Notes: generated by a model from the sequence alone, not told the origin. Numbered from the stretch's first letter, positions 1-9,373 are shown. The stretch: 64,000 nt of DNA from Micrococcales bacterium (GCA_021287075.1 JAJTBD010000010.1:1-64000), one strand, 5' to 3'. Numbers and translations: made by a program.

Positions 1-2
1 CC

Positions 3-68
3 CACTACATCGCCCGCGCACTCCTCGAAGCCGGCGGATTCAGACCACAACTACACCCCGAATTGTGA
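3..68 (+). CDS. Possible C-terminal end of a gene entering from the left
   Basis: The first bases read in frame 3 without a stop and give a short tail beginning HYIARALLEAGGF and ending in HPEL followed by TGA at 66-68. Composition and codon choice (many G/C third positions) look coding. Only 21 residues are visible, so no function can be assigned. Confidence 0.4.
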   Translation, partial: HYIARALLEAGGFRPQLHPEL

Positions 69-396
69 AGAGCCAGTTTCGTCCAACTTTTTCGGCTGAT
101 TCGTTGACCAGCCCTCTGTGGGTAGTTCCCGAAACGCCCTGACCTGCTGCGACGGAAGGGATGGGCGTCAGCGCGGCACAGCATTCGACCCCAAGCAGGC
201 ACAGGCCAAGGGGCCACTCCCACGACGGCCGACGCCGCATCATTCCGCCCAGAAAGGGCGTGCCCAGAGGCGGTGCACAGCGGCCGTTCTGAGCGATGGC
301 TTCTGAGATGGTCACTGGCTCACATTCGAACACTTCCGCAACGAAGCGACTGACTCCCTAGGCCCCGTACGGGCTATCGAGCTTGCGAACTGGGCC
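69..396. other. Intergenic stretch, no supported gene
   Basis: No convincing reading frame is seen. The only structured element noticed is GGGTAGTTCCC at 120-130, which is repeated in inverted orientation at 9358-9368 next to tRNA-Leu. Confidence 0.4.
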
Positions 397-3276
397 CTAT
401 TCGCGTTGGCGTCGTGCCGACACCTCGTCGCCAATCTCTACGTGTCCGGCACGGCCCAGGAGGTCCATCACGCGGTCCGCCGCCGCGACCGCGTCTCCGT
501 CTCCGCTTTCATAGGCGATTGCGAGGACGCCTGGCGCGTGCTCAATGAGGTCGTATCGACCGAAAGGCTCGTTGTTCCCATTGATAAGCAGTTGTTCCAG
601 GATCCTTGTAACGCTACCGGGCGCTAGCGACGCGTTCTCCTCTAGAACCTCGCCGAGCATGCCGCGAGGGTTGAACCCTGGTGCCCGGACCGCATCTTCA
701 AGCCGCGGTAGCCACCACTCGGGAGGGAACTTGGCGCTCCGCGCCCACCAGTAGAACCCGTCGAGTTCCTGCAGGTCGGTGTCGCCCCTGCGCACACTGT
801 CGACTCGCGTGTCCAAGAAGTCCATCGCGCGTCGCAAGGGGCCCTCCGGAACGTCGTCCGAACGCCCCAATAGCCAGCCGAGATGGCCTAGCACCTTCGC
901 GCGCGCCTCCACAGGCGCCTGCTCGAAATACAGGGTCAAGAGTTCGTCGTTGGGCGGGATGGCATCCCACAGCCTCAGCATCATCAGGTGGTCACCCAGG
1001 ACCTCAACCGGACCGCGACCCCGTCGCCACCCGGAAACTATGTCTTCACCCCGTGCGACGCGCTCCAGGACCGTGCGTGCCCAGGGCGACAGAACTTCGA
1101 GCAGCACTCGCGATGGCTGATACGTCGCGAGCGCTGTTGAGCCGATCACGTCGCCGAAAGCATCCGCCGACAGCAGGAGCGGCAACCGCTCTTCGGTCCA
1201 CCCGCGGTCGACCCAGACCAGCCGCCCGAACCCCTCTCCAAGTGAGGCCGCCTCCGCCAGGCTCGGGTCCCTTTCGGGCTGAAGACGTGCATCGACCAAC
1301 GCGAGCACCCGAGACACGACCTCTTCCGACGCGTCAGCCGCCTGCTCCTCTTCAGCGATCTCCTTGGCGCGCGCAGCGACACGGATGAGTGCGCGCATTG
1401 CGGCCGGACGCGTGGTGTTGAGCGACAGTGTCAATGGGTCCATGTTGGAGCCGCCGTACCGCTCCTCATGCTCGACGGTGGGGTCCGCATGTGATGCGAG
1501 CGGCTCCAGAGCGTCCACCGCTCGCACGAGTTGCGGGCCGGGGATGCCGTAGTCCGATTCTCGAGTGCCTTGCTCGATCAGCGCGGCCATCGAGCGCTGC
1601 GCGAAACGCCACACCAGGTCTTCGTCCATAGACCCACTGACTTCGGCCCCGTCGTCCTGCCTCACGGCGACTGATGCCGCCAACACCAGAAGGTCCTCCC
1701 AAACCACCGGCTCGCCGTTCTTCAGAGCGTCGCTCAGGCCGGAGAAGAGGGCGCGTACGTAAGTGGGCTCCAGGTCGGCGAAGGCGGCCGCCGCGGTCGA
1801 GAGTTCCTCACTCCTCTTCGCCACCACTGCCTGCAGAGCCCGCGCCAGTCCCTCCTTCGACGGGTCCCAGGGTTCCGGCCTCCCGGGCCTCCATGTGCGC
1901 AGGTACTCAATGAGGTCCGCCACGCCGTACGACATCAAATCCTCTTCGGTGACGGGACTGGTAGGCCCGACCCACGACGTCGAATACGAGGGGAATTCCG
2001 CGTGGTCCATGACCCCATAGCGCTCTTCCAAAGAGGCCAGCTCGTCCACGTACCGAGGCGGAAGGCTGTCGCGACCAATGGCGCTCAGCAGTTTGAGCCG
2101 CCAGACCTCCCGGTAGCGCACCTTGGAGTCTTCGATGGTCTCCCCTTCCAACTTCCGGTGTTCGGCGGCCTCGGCCAACTTCTCGTCGTCGAGGTGAGGG
2201 CCCGTATCAAACACGCTGGCCCACGCTTCTACTTGCTCTTCAGACGCGAGCGGGAGGATTGCACGCGCCAGGCTGGCGTATTCGTGCCGATAGTCGCTGT
2301 CCATGAGGACAGGCATCAGCAGGCGCTCGAATCCGACATCGCGCGCGGCCACAGTGTCCGGTGAGGTGACGGCTAAGACATGGAGCGCGATGCGTTGACT
2401 GAGGGGCTGGCCATTGCGTTCGAAGACCTCCACTACGTCGGCGACGTCTCGCCCGCCCAGGACGTCCCTGACGCCAAGGTCTCGGACCGCATCGATGAGG
2501 GCGTCGCCCAACTCTTCGGTGCCTTGATTCTGCTCGTGAGGGGCGATGGAGGGGCGCCAGATGTGGCTCAGGTCGTAAAGACGACCCGGCACATATTCGC
2601 CAGAGGCGGTCATGAATGCCTCCAGCCACGACACCAGAGTCGTTAGCGCCTTCTCTCGCTGGACGGCGACCAGAATCCTGACGCCATCGGGAAGCCCATC
2701 TTCGAACCAGTAGCGCTCCAAGCCGGTCTTCACGGTTCGTTTCCCACCGAGCCCAGCGGCCTCCTCGCTGCCCGATCGGGGCCTGAAGGCGCCTTGAAGG
2801 AGACGCATCGCGGCCTTGCGTTTGCCGCTCTCGGCGAGGCGCTGGGCGAGCTCGACCACCTCTCTCGCGTGGGCGAGGCTGCCCTCTTCCAGGTACTGAG
2901 CGAGCGGTTTGGCGAACGGCGCGGCGTGGTCCGGCGGCAACGCCATTGCAGCGCGGAGAATCAACTGGTGAACGTAAGGGTTGGTACTCGTGCAGGTGCG
3001 TTGCAGGATGCGTGCGACCGGTCCAGGCGCCGACGGAGCCATGCGGATTAGATAGCCGCCCTCTGGCCACGGCGCGGAATGGGCGGTGCCGTCCTCGTTC
3101 ACGATCAACTCGGGAGGCCTGTCGAACACGCCCTCGCGGTCGAGGGCGTCGACCCACAAAGGGTTCTCCAGCTTCTCGTAGAAGACCCTCCGATGCTGAA
3201 GGTCGCCCAGTCGTGACATCGCGCGCCGAATCAAGTCGGCGTCCGGCTCCCGCCAAGTCTGCTGTGCCTCTGTCAT
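397..3276 (-). CDS. Large hypothetical protein, probable alpha-helical repeat scaffold (959 aa)
   Basis: I do not recognise the family. The protein is hydrophilic, rich in Leu, Ala, Glu and Arg, without signal peptide or membrane segment, and reads as runs of amphipathic helices, consistent with a HEAT/ARM-like fold. The N-terminus (residues about 30-60) has a KLENPLWVDAL...GVFDRPPE pattern, which I believe recurs in large uncharacterised proteins of accessory regions; I cannot confirm this. No Walker A, nuclease or protease motif was found. Its ATG overlaps the stop of the upstream 257-aa gene by 4 nt (ATGA at 3273-3276), so the two are translationally coupled and probably act together. A role in defence is only a guess from context. 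Confidence 0.8.
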   Translation of the reverse strand: MTEAQQTWREPDADLIRRAMSRLGDLQHRRVFYEKLENPLWVDALDREGVFDRPPELIVNEDGTAHSAPWPEGGYLIRMAPSAPGPVARILQRTCTSTNPYVHQLILRAAMALPPDHAAPFAKPLAQYLEEGSLAHAREVVELAQRLAESGKRKAAMRLLQGAFRPRSGSEEAAGLGGKRTVKTGLERYWFEDGLPDGVRILVAVQREKALTTLVSWLEAFMTASGEYVPGRLYDLSHIWRPSIAPHEQNQGTEELGDALIDAVRDLGVRDVLGGRDVADVVEVFERNGQPLSQRIALHVLAVTSPDTVAARDVGFERLLMPVLMDSDYRHEYASLARAILPLASEEQVEAWASVFDTGPHLDDEKLAEAAEHRKLEGETIEDSKVRYREVWRLKLLSAIGRDSLPPRYVDELASLEERYGVMDHAEFPSYSTSWVGPTSPVTEEDLMSYGVADLIEYLRTWRPGRPEPWDPSKEGLARALQAVVAKRSEELSTAAAAFADLEPTYVRALFSGLSDALKNGEPVVWEDLLVLAASVAVRQDDGAEVSGSMDEDLVWRFAQRSMAALIEQGTRESDYGIPGPQLVRAVDALEPLASHADPTVEHEERYGGSNMDPLTLSLNTTRPAAMRALIRVAARAKEIAEEEQAADASEEVVSRVLALVDARLQPERDPSLAEAASLGEGFGRLVWVDRGWTEERLPLLLSADAFGDVIGSTALATYQPSRVLLEVLSPWARTVLERVARGEDIVSGWRRGRGPVEVLGDHLMMLRLWDAIPPNDELLTLYFEQAPVEARAKVLGHLGWLLGRSDDVPEGPLRRAMDFLDTRVDSVRRGDTDLQELDGFYWWARSAKFPPEWWLPRLEDAVRAPGFNPRGMLGEVLEENASLAPGSVTRILEQLLINGNNEPFGRYDLIEHAPGVLAIAYESGDGDAVAAADRVMDLLGRAGHVEIGDEVSARRQRE

Positions 3277-4046
3277 CTGTCGACCGCTCCGTCCTCGCGC
3301 TCGTTCGCCGCATCGAGAAGGTCGCTCAAGTCATCGATCGTCTCGAAGAAGTTGGTCAGCCTGGATTGGAGGATGCCCTCCACCACCTGAAGCGCCCGCG
3401 GAAACCTGGTCCGGAGGTCGTCCATGTCGACCTCGCGTCCTCTGCCGGGATGGCGGACTCGCTCAATGTCTCTCAGGCTGTCGCGGAAGAGGTTGACGGT
3501 CGCATCCTCCCTAGTCTCCATCCGGCCGAGAACCAGGGCGCTCTGCCTGCGCCGGGCATTCATGCTGCCCGCGTGTGTCGCCGAGGCGACCCGCCGCGCG
3601 GCTTCAACGATTGACACGGGAACCGTCATGCGGGGTGCCGCTTCATCATCCACGGCAATGGGCACGGGTATGACCTGCTCCAGGGGCCCCACTACGTCTT
3701 GGTGGACTTGCCACTCCCGAACCAGTAACTGGGCGGGAGTCGAGGTGTCGCTCCTGGCCGGTAGGGCATCGACGTCATCCAAGACGTCCGGCAGAGCATT
3801 GACGAGGTCCCGAATGCAGTGCGCGGCCACGACGAATGCGCTGTGAGTCACGGGCGGGTCCTCACTCAACGCATCTATGGCTCGCCGGTACAGGTCGGCG
3901 AACAACTCGCTGCGCCGTCGAAGCGCCTCCAACAAACGGACCCGTTCCTCATTCCAGAAGGTCTGAGGCACCGATGATTCCGGCGCACCGGACTCATCGG
4001 GGATGGCCATAGGGCCGTCGGAACCGCCCGCGCCTCTATCTGGCAC
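3273..4046 (-). CDS. Hypothetical protein, partner of the 959-aa protein (257 aa)
   Basis: Unknown function. The GTG at 4046 is chosen because GAAGGAAGGG lies 5 nt upstream. An in-frame ATG at 4010 has no such site, and the open frame extends to 4307 without support. The protein is acidic to neutral and mostly helical, with a motif NEERVRLLEALRRRSELFAD near residue 25. It has no membrane segment and no recognisable catalytic motif. It is the first gene of a two-gene unit and overlaps the 959-aa gene by 4 nt. A HEAT-like gene is transcribed divergently across a gap of about 250 bp. Confidence 0.7.
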   Translation of the reverse strand: MPDRGAGGSDGPMAIPDESGAPESSVPQTFWNEERVRLLEALRRRSELFADLYRRAIDALSEDPPVTHSAFVVAAHCIRDLVNALPDVLDDVDALPARSDTSTPAQLLVREWQVHQDVVGPLEQVIPVPIAVDDEAAPRMTVPVSIVEAARRVASATHAGSMNARRRQSALVLGRMETREDATVNLFRDSLRDIERVRHPGRGREVDMDDLRTRFPRALQVVEGILQSRLTNFFETIDDLSDLLDAANEREDGAVDR

Positions 4047-4261
4047 GCCCACCCTTCCTTCTGCGACGAGTGCGAGTCCACCGAGCGTATACGTGAACTC
4101 GAGCGCGCTTGGCCCGCGCGACATCGCCGTCATCCCGGTCGAATTCGGCCCTTTCGCGAACTCGACCGCGGTCGCTGGCCAGCTACGCCGGTGGTGGACG
4201 CCCAGCGTCTTATCGCCGCGAATGAGGTGGGGCTCGCTCGCAAGGACCGCACCGAGTGTTT

Positions 4262-4283
4262 GGGCAGCAAGTGCTGCACAACA
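4262..4283. promoter_or_regulatory. Palindrome-like site in the divergent intergenic region
   Basis: GGGCAGCAAGTGCTGCAC has CAGCA/TGCTG arms and closely resembles the two stronger palindromes at 5933-5980. It may be another binding site for the same regulator. It lies at the start of the HEAT-like gene region. Confidence 0.3.
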
Positions 4284-4294
4284 GCCCTGCCCAC

Positions 4295-5879
4295 ATGGTG
4301 AGAGCAAGTCCGGGCGACGCTTGGGCCACTACAAGCGATGATGACCGTGTGCTCGATGACGCTGAGGTTCGCCGACGCCTGATGTCAGCCAGTCCGTCCG
4401 CCGTTGCCGACGACCCTGGCGGCCTGGAAGTGGCGGGCGCTTGGCTTTCGGGGCTGACGGCAGCCCAGCTGCTGCGCGTCGACGGCTTGGCCCGGCAGTG
4501 GCGGCGGGAGGGTCCTGCCCTTGGAACAGCCCAGGAGTGGACCAAGGAGGTCATGAACGACCCCACACCTGTGTGCGCCGCCTTAGCGAGCATGCACGCC
4601 GACGGCTTCGTGCGAGAGCGGGCCGTGGCCCGACTGGCAACTGCTGAGGGTTTGCTCGCCGATCGGGCTCTCGCACTGCGGTTGACGGACCACGTGCCAG
4701 CCATCCGGGAAGCGGCAGCACGCGCCGTCTTGGTTCGCACTACACAGGCCTCGGCGATGCGCATCATGCCCATCCTCGAGCTCATCCGTGATCGCCTTCG
4801 CGCTGGCGATGTTCGAGCCCTGTACCTGCGTCAACTTATCGACGAACGCGGCGAAGCGGTCGTATTGGCAGCCATGCGAGAGCCGGAGGATCGAGATCTC
4901 AGGCGCGCGGCCTTCCGCCAGAGCTTGGCCAGCGGCCTGCTCGCGGTCGAGGACGCTGTCTCCGCCCTGCGGATCGAGTCCGATCAGGTGGTCCGCAGCC
5001 TCTTGAGCCGGGCGATCGCCGAAACCGCTCCTCCGGACATCGTGACGAACGTCCTCCTGACGAGCGGGACTGCCGAGGCGCGGGCCCTCGGCCTCGTTCG
5101 GCTGACGGCCGAGGAGATCAACCCGGCATTACTGAAGGAACTGCTGGTCGACACCTCGGTGTTGGTTCGGATGTGGGCTCGGACCCGCTGGGCCGACCTT
5201 GGCCGCGAAGCCCTTCCTACGTATCGAGCGATGGCGGCTGATCGGAACCTGTCACCCCGACTCCGGGCGCGCGCATACACCGGCGTCCTCGAGGCAGGGG
5301 GAGCGATCGACCATGACGAGGCACTCGAGCTCCTACGTCAAGGCCAACCTGCACTAGTGGGTGGGTCTCAAACACCTCACGGATGCCGCTGAGCCCGAAG
5401 ACGTTGGAGAACTACTCGACATCGTGAGGTCCGGGTCCACGAAGGAGGCTCGACTCGCTTCGTCGGCCCTCACCCACGTCCGTCGATTCTGGGCAATCGA
5501 AGACCTGAACCTGATGAAGCAGTCAGGCGAGCGAGAGCTCAGGCGTCGAGCATGGTGGCTGCATCGCTCCCTCGGCGGATGGGAGGAGACTTTGGCTGAT
5601 CTAGAGATCCTGCTGGACCACGACGTCGAGCTCTCCCGATATGGACGAACTGCATCGCCGCCGATGTACGACCAGCCCGACGAGGAACAGCGGATTCGCC
5701 TCCGATCGCTTATTGCCCGCGCCGAGTTGCCGCATGCTCGACTTCTCGACATCGCCGTCGCCGGTGGAGTACGAGATGCGGTCCCCGACAGGGGGCCGGC
5801 AGCCGAACACGTCGCACCCCCCTCTGAGGTGCCTACTGCCGGCTGGCTGCCCAGGTGGCTCCGAAAGCGGCACACATGA
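4295..5879 (+). pseudogene. HEAT-repeat-like protein, frameshifted by a 4-bp tandem duplication
   Basis: Two adjacent frames together encode one alpha-helical repeat protein of about 525 aa. The first runs to a stop at 5392 and the second continues from about 5361 to 5879. At 5357-5364 the sequence GTGG is present twice in tandem. Removing one copy joins the frames as ...QPALVGLKHLTDAAEPE..., which fits the repeat pattern on both sides. Each repeat has the shape of paired helices (for example DVRALYLRQLIDERGEAVVLA). The start is uncertain: ATG 4295 and GTG 4349 are both in frame and neither has a clear ribosome site. Whether this is a true mutation, phase variation or a sequencing error cannot be told here. 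Confidence 0.65.
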
Positions 5880-5932
5880 CTGAACGCTTCTTGCCCCGGA
5901 CCTTGCCACGTATCGGGCCGCAGCCTAATGCC

Positions 5933-5980
5933 AGTTGTGCAGCAAGTTGCTGCACAACTGCGGGCAGCAGGTTGCTGCCC
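5933..5980. promoter_or_regulatory. Two tandem palindromes, probable operator upstream of the RHH-like gene
   Basis: The first is a perfect inverted repeat with 13-nt arms (AGTTGTGCAGCAA, then G, then TTGCTGCACAACT; 5933-5959). The second, 2 nt on, has arms GGGCAGCA/TGCTGCCC (5962-5980). Both are built on the core GCAGCA..TGCTGC and are followed by the small ribbon-helix-helix-like gene. Tandem palindromes are typical operators for such regulators, so autoregulation is a reasonable inference. A recombination or binding site for the nearby recombinase genes is the alternative. Confidence 0.55.
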
Positions 5981-6179
5981 AAGTTGGGCACCCGTGGGCG
6001 CGTCGTCGTAGCGAAACGGGATCGCTAATCCTTACTCTGGATGCAGCCACACGGGTCGCCGTGGGGGTCAGCCACATCGTCGGGGCAGCCGCCTTGTGGC
6101 ACCGGAGATCCAACCCGCCTCCGTGAGGAACGGACTTACCAACCGTTTCGACGCAAGTCGAGGCAGGTTGGAGAAGCGG

Positions 6180-6413
6180 GTGAAGGACAACAGCAGTAGC
6201 CGGATCGAGTTGCCGCCTGCGCGCACCGGCCGGCCGGCCGCGCGTCCTCGCCGCTACGCGCCTGATGAGCTGGTGCGCTTCGACGCCCGGATCCCTGCCC
6301 GGCTCGCGAAGCAGCTCTACGACGTCGCTCTCACCGACGGCCGGTCCGTGACGGCCGTTCACGCCGACCTCCTGGCCGCCGCTCTCGAGTGCCGCGGAGC
6401 GGCGATGGACTGA
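6180..6413 (+). CDS. Small ribbon-helix-helix-like DNA-binding protein (77 aa)
   Basis: The C-terminal half matches the pattern of Arc/MetJ/CopG-type folds: a short strand (LVRFDARIP) followed by two helices (ARLAKQLYDVAL and SVTAVHADLLAAALE). The first 30 residues are basic and Pro-rich and may contact DNA. GTG at 6180 is chosen because GGAGA lies 5 nt upstream; the open frame extends further upstream without a good start. It follows two strong palindromes and precedes a recombinase-like gene and a transposase, so a regulatory or accessory role in that mobile unit is likely. Short family, so moderate confidence. Confidence 0.6.
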   Translation: MKDNSSSRIELPPARTGRPAARPRRYAPDELVRFDARIPARLAKQLYDVALTDGRSVTAVHADLLAAALECRGAAMD

Positions 6414-6547
6414 GCCGCTCGGCGCAGGGCGTCGACATGCGCAAGGCCCAGAGCCTAGGAACTCCGGACCTCGTCGCGAATCGCTTCAGCGAGTCGTGAG
6501 CTCGCTGCCTTCATCCACTTGCGCAAGCACCCTGAGGGGGTACTTCT

Positions 6548-7522
6548 ATGTCTTCAACGCGTCCAGAGTGCTCTTCTGGAACTGAGCACGTCAAACACCA
6601 CGCCGACAACGAGGATCCGCGCGCCGCAGTCGTCCACTACGTGCCGTACGCCATCCCCGACGACGAGTGGGCCCCGGTCGCCGACTTCACGCGGGAGTCG
6701 GTGCTCCTCGTCCACCCCAGGAGTGAGCGGCACGCCATCGAGGCGATGCGCACGGTCTCGCAGTTCGTCGTCTGGGCACACCGCGAGGGCTACCCGTTGG
6801 ATCGAGACCGGATGTTCATCCCCGACGCCGTCGAGCGCTACATCGCGGTCGCCGCCACGCATCTCGCCGTGTCTTCGCGCGCAACCCGTCGCTCGGACCT
6901 CCGGCGGTTCTCCCGCCAGATCACGACGAAGGCGCCGTGGGCGCCCGACCCGCCCCAGCTGAGGCAGCGGCGGACGCTCGTGCCGTTCACGCAGGACGAG
7001 ATCACGCATCTATGGGAGATCGCGAACAACCAGAGCACGAAGATCCGTCGTCGCCGCTTCACCGGCTACCTCGCTCTGGGGCTCGGCGCGGGGTTGCATC
7101 CGCACGAGATGTGGAAGGCGAACGTAGGCGACCTCGACACCTTGCACGGTGTCCTCTGCGTGCGCGTCACCGAGAGCCGGCACCCCCGGGTCGTGCCGAT
7201 CACCGCACCCAACGACACCATCCTCGCTAGCTTCCTGACCGAGCCGGCCGACGCGCCGATCCTGGCGTACCGCCCGAGGAAGTGGGACCGCTCACCGTTT
7301 CACGAGATGTTGCGCAAGGCCGACGTCCCGCCCGGCTGTCCGACGATCACCCCGGCCCGTCTGCGGGCCACGTGGATGGTCGCGCACCTGTCGGCTGGCA
7401 TCTCGATGGGTGGGCTGATGCAGATCGCCGGATTCACCTCCTGGCGTCCCTACCAACCGCTCCAGCAGTTCGTGGTTCAGCCCGACGAGCCCACCCTGTT
7501 CGCGCAGGCGGTCCGCCGGTGA
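6548..7522 (+). CDS. Degenerate tyrosine-recombinase-like protein (324 aa)
   Basis: The layout resembles phage-integrase-fold recombinases: an N-terminal helical core-binding region (residues about 55-130) and a C-terminal region with LGLGAGLHPHEMWKANVGDLD, then ITPARLRATWMVAHLSAGI and MQIAGFTSW. These align with GLR..E, H.LR.T and Q..LGH.S. Several catalytic positions appear changed: the first Arg is His, the His of HxxR is not seen, and the late His is absent. It may be catalytically altered or serve another role. GAGGGGG lies 7 nt before ATG 6548. The stop overlaps the GTG of the following transposase (7519-7522), so they are translationally coupled. Confidence 0.6.
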   Translation: MSSTRPECSSGTEHVKHHADNEDPRAAVVHYVPYAIPDDEWAPVADFTRESVLLVHPRSERHAIEAMRTVSQFVVWAHREGYPLDRDRMFIPDAVERYIAVAATHLAVSSRATRRSDLRRFSRQITTKAPWAPDPPQLRQRRTLVPFTQDEITHLWEIANNQSTKIRRRRFTGYLALGLGAGLHPHEMWKANVGDLDTLHGVLCVRVTESRHPRVVPITAPNDTILASFLTEPADAPILAYRPRKWDRSPFHEMLRKADVPPGCPTITPARLRATWMVAHLSAGISMGGLMQIAGFTSWRPYQPLQQFVVQPDEPTLFAQAVRR

Positions 7523-9155
7523 GCCGACCGCGACGGCTGCCGAGTGGCGCTTCCCCGCGGCCGAGTTCGGACGCCACGCAAGCCAACCCGATGACGGACG
7601 AGCAGCGCATCGCGCGCTCGGTTGCCGTCGCCACCAGCGACATCGCCAAGAAGATCTGCGCGGCTGCGGAACGCCGGACCGGACGGCCACGGCTCATTCC
7701 TTTGTCGGGGGTCCTTGCGGCGTACATCTTCCACGCCACCGGGGAGCCGCACACGATGACCACGTCCGGCGTGTGCCGATCGTTGAAGAAGCTCAAGCCG
7801 AAGCAACGCTCGGCGCTCGGGATCCCGAAGCACATGCAGGTCAGGTACAAGCGGATGCACTCCGGCTGGCGGGCCATCAAACGCGTCGTCGAGCACGGTG
7901 TCCTGGTCGAGCACGACCTTGAGCTCGAGGTGGATCCGGATACCGGCGAAGTCCTGCCCTGCCCGGAAGGTTGCCCGTTCGAGCAGGTCGGCGTGGACGA
8001 GCTCACAACGCTGCTCATCCAGGCCAGCCTCCCGCCGGAGTTCGAGCGACCACCGGCGGTGGCCATCGACGGCACCGACATCGAGAGCCATACCCGGCCC
8101 CACAAGAAGCGCATTGACGCCGAGGGCCGCGCCTTCTGGTCAGCCGACCGCGACGCCCGATGGGGTCACCGCACCGCCACCGACCGCCGCCCCACCGAAC
8201 ACTTCCTCGGATACGAAGCACACCTCGCCACGTACGCGCCGCGCGTCGGCTCCGAGCCCATCCCGCAGGTCGCCGCCGGCCTCGCCGTCCGACCGGGGAT
8301 CCGCGACCGCGCCCGAGCCTGCCTGAACATCGTCGACGCGCTGCCAGCGTTCGACGACCTCCTCATCGACCGCGGCTACACCACGGCCAAGGGCAGCCAG
8401 CTCGCCGGCCCCCTTCGGGACCGCGAGATCATCGTGACGATGGACCTGCACAAGACCCAACGGGTGGTCCGTCCCGGCCCGGAGGCCGGGACACTCTGGG
8501 TCGACGGCAGCCTGTACTCCAGTGCCCTGCCCGAGACGCACCGTATGCTTGAGGCACCCACCGCTGGAATGAGCGCCGCCGAGAAGTCGCGACGTTTGAA
8601 GACTTCGACGCGCGCGAGCCCTACCGGTTCGTGCCTCATGCCAAACGGGACACAACCCGCGGTACGCAGCGATTCCGCGGCCCAGCGGTCGACGGGCACC
8701 CCTTCAAGGTCCGTTGCCCCAACACCCCGGCGTCGATGCGGATGCCGCACACCCTCCCGACCACGACCTGCGTTCCGGGCAATCCCTGCGGGTGCGGCAC
8801 GACCCTCACGATCCACGACAGCGAGCTCGAACGCGACCGGCAGCACCACCCGTGGCAGTCCACCCGCTGGGGGCTCTCCTTCAACCGGCGCACCCTCGTC
8901 GAGGGTCTCATCGGCGCCAACCGCTACCAGCGGCTCAGCGTGAACCGCGGCTTCTTCCGACAGGCCGGCCTGGCCGCGACCGCCATGCTCATGGCCATCA
9001 CCCTCGTCGGACACAACCTCGTCAGCCTGCACGCCTGGCACACCAAACGCGGCCGACCGGAGCCCTGGCAAGTCCATCTTGGCGAACCTGTCGACGACCG
9101 ACCGCTCGACAAGGCCACCCGCACCCGCGGCCGACGGAAACGCCGACCCGACTGA
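7519..9155 (+). pseudogene. DDE-type transposase, split by a -1 frameshift
   Basis: The first frame starts at GTG 7519, overlapping the TGA of the previous gene (ATG 7591 is an alternative). It encodes the catalytic core with AIDGTDIESH (Asp near residue 184) and LLIDRGYTTA (Asp near residue 284). At about 8598 the coherent protein moves to the -1 frame (FEDFDAREPYRF...), which runs to TGA 9155 and carries the candidate catalytic Glu in RRTLVEGLIGANRY. The original frame stays open to 8943 but reads as low-complexity nonsense. The shift site (CGT TTG) is not a classical A-rich slippery heptamer, so mutation is more likely than programmed frameshifting. The IS family is not assigned, and no terminal inverted repeats were recognised beside the gene. 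Confidence 0.65.
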
Positions 9156-9297
9156 TCGGTCCGACCAGAGCCACCCACCCAGCAGGACGAGGGCGCCAGC
9201 CTGCCCGGAAACCGTCCTGAGACAACGAAATCGGCACCGCGGCATACGGAAGACTGCCATGGCCAGCCAAGTTGGACATTGCGACCCCCGAAACAAC

Positions 9298-9334
9298 GAA
9301 ACTCCCGGCCGGATCACCTCCGGCCGGGAGTTTC
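9298..9334. terminator. Strong hairpin downstream of tRNA-Leu
   Basis: A perfect 16-bp stem (GAAACTCCCGGCCGGA, 5-nt loop, complementary arm) lies between the transposase and the 3' end of the minus-strand tRNA-Leu. On the minus strand it is followed by a T-rich stretch (GTTGTTTC), as expected for a factor-independent terminator of the tRNA transcript. Confidence 0.6.
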
Positions 9335-9347
9335 GGGAAACCGAAAC

Positions 9348-9368
9348 GGGTAGTTCAGGGAACTACCC
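9348..9368. repeat. Inverted repeat touching the tRNA-Leu 3' end
   Basis: GGGTAGTTC, a 3-nt loop, then GAACTACCC. The segment GGGAACTACCC (9358-9368) also occurs inverted at 120-130. It may be part of an element end or a local hairpin. Confidence 0.4.
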
Positions 9369-9373
9369 CTCTG

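Larger units (their letters stand above)
1..9373. mobile_element. Accessory segment abutting the 3' side of tRNA-Leu(CAG)
   Basis: This segment ends at the 3' end of a minus-strand tRNA-Leu gene, a common integration position. It contains a degenerate tyrosine-recombinase-like gene, a DDE transposase, a small ribbon-helix-helix-like gene and genes with no recognised function. Core genes of the conserved actinobacterial order start directly on the other side of the tRNA. The heptamer GTATGCC/GGCATAC, abundant in the core, is seen only once here (9241), near the right edge. The left end is outside the window, so no flanking direct repeat can be shown. The true right boundary may lie left of 9241. 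Confidence 0.5.
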
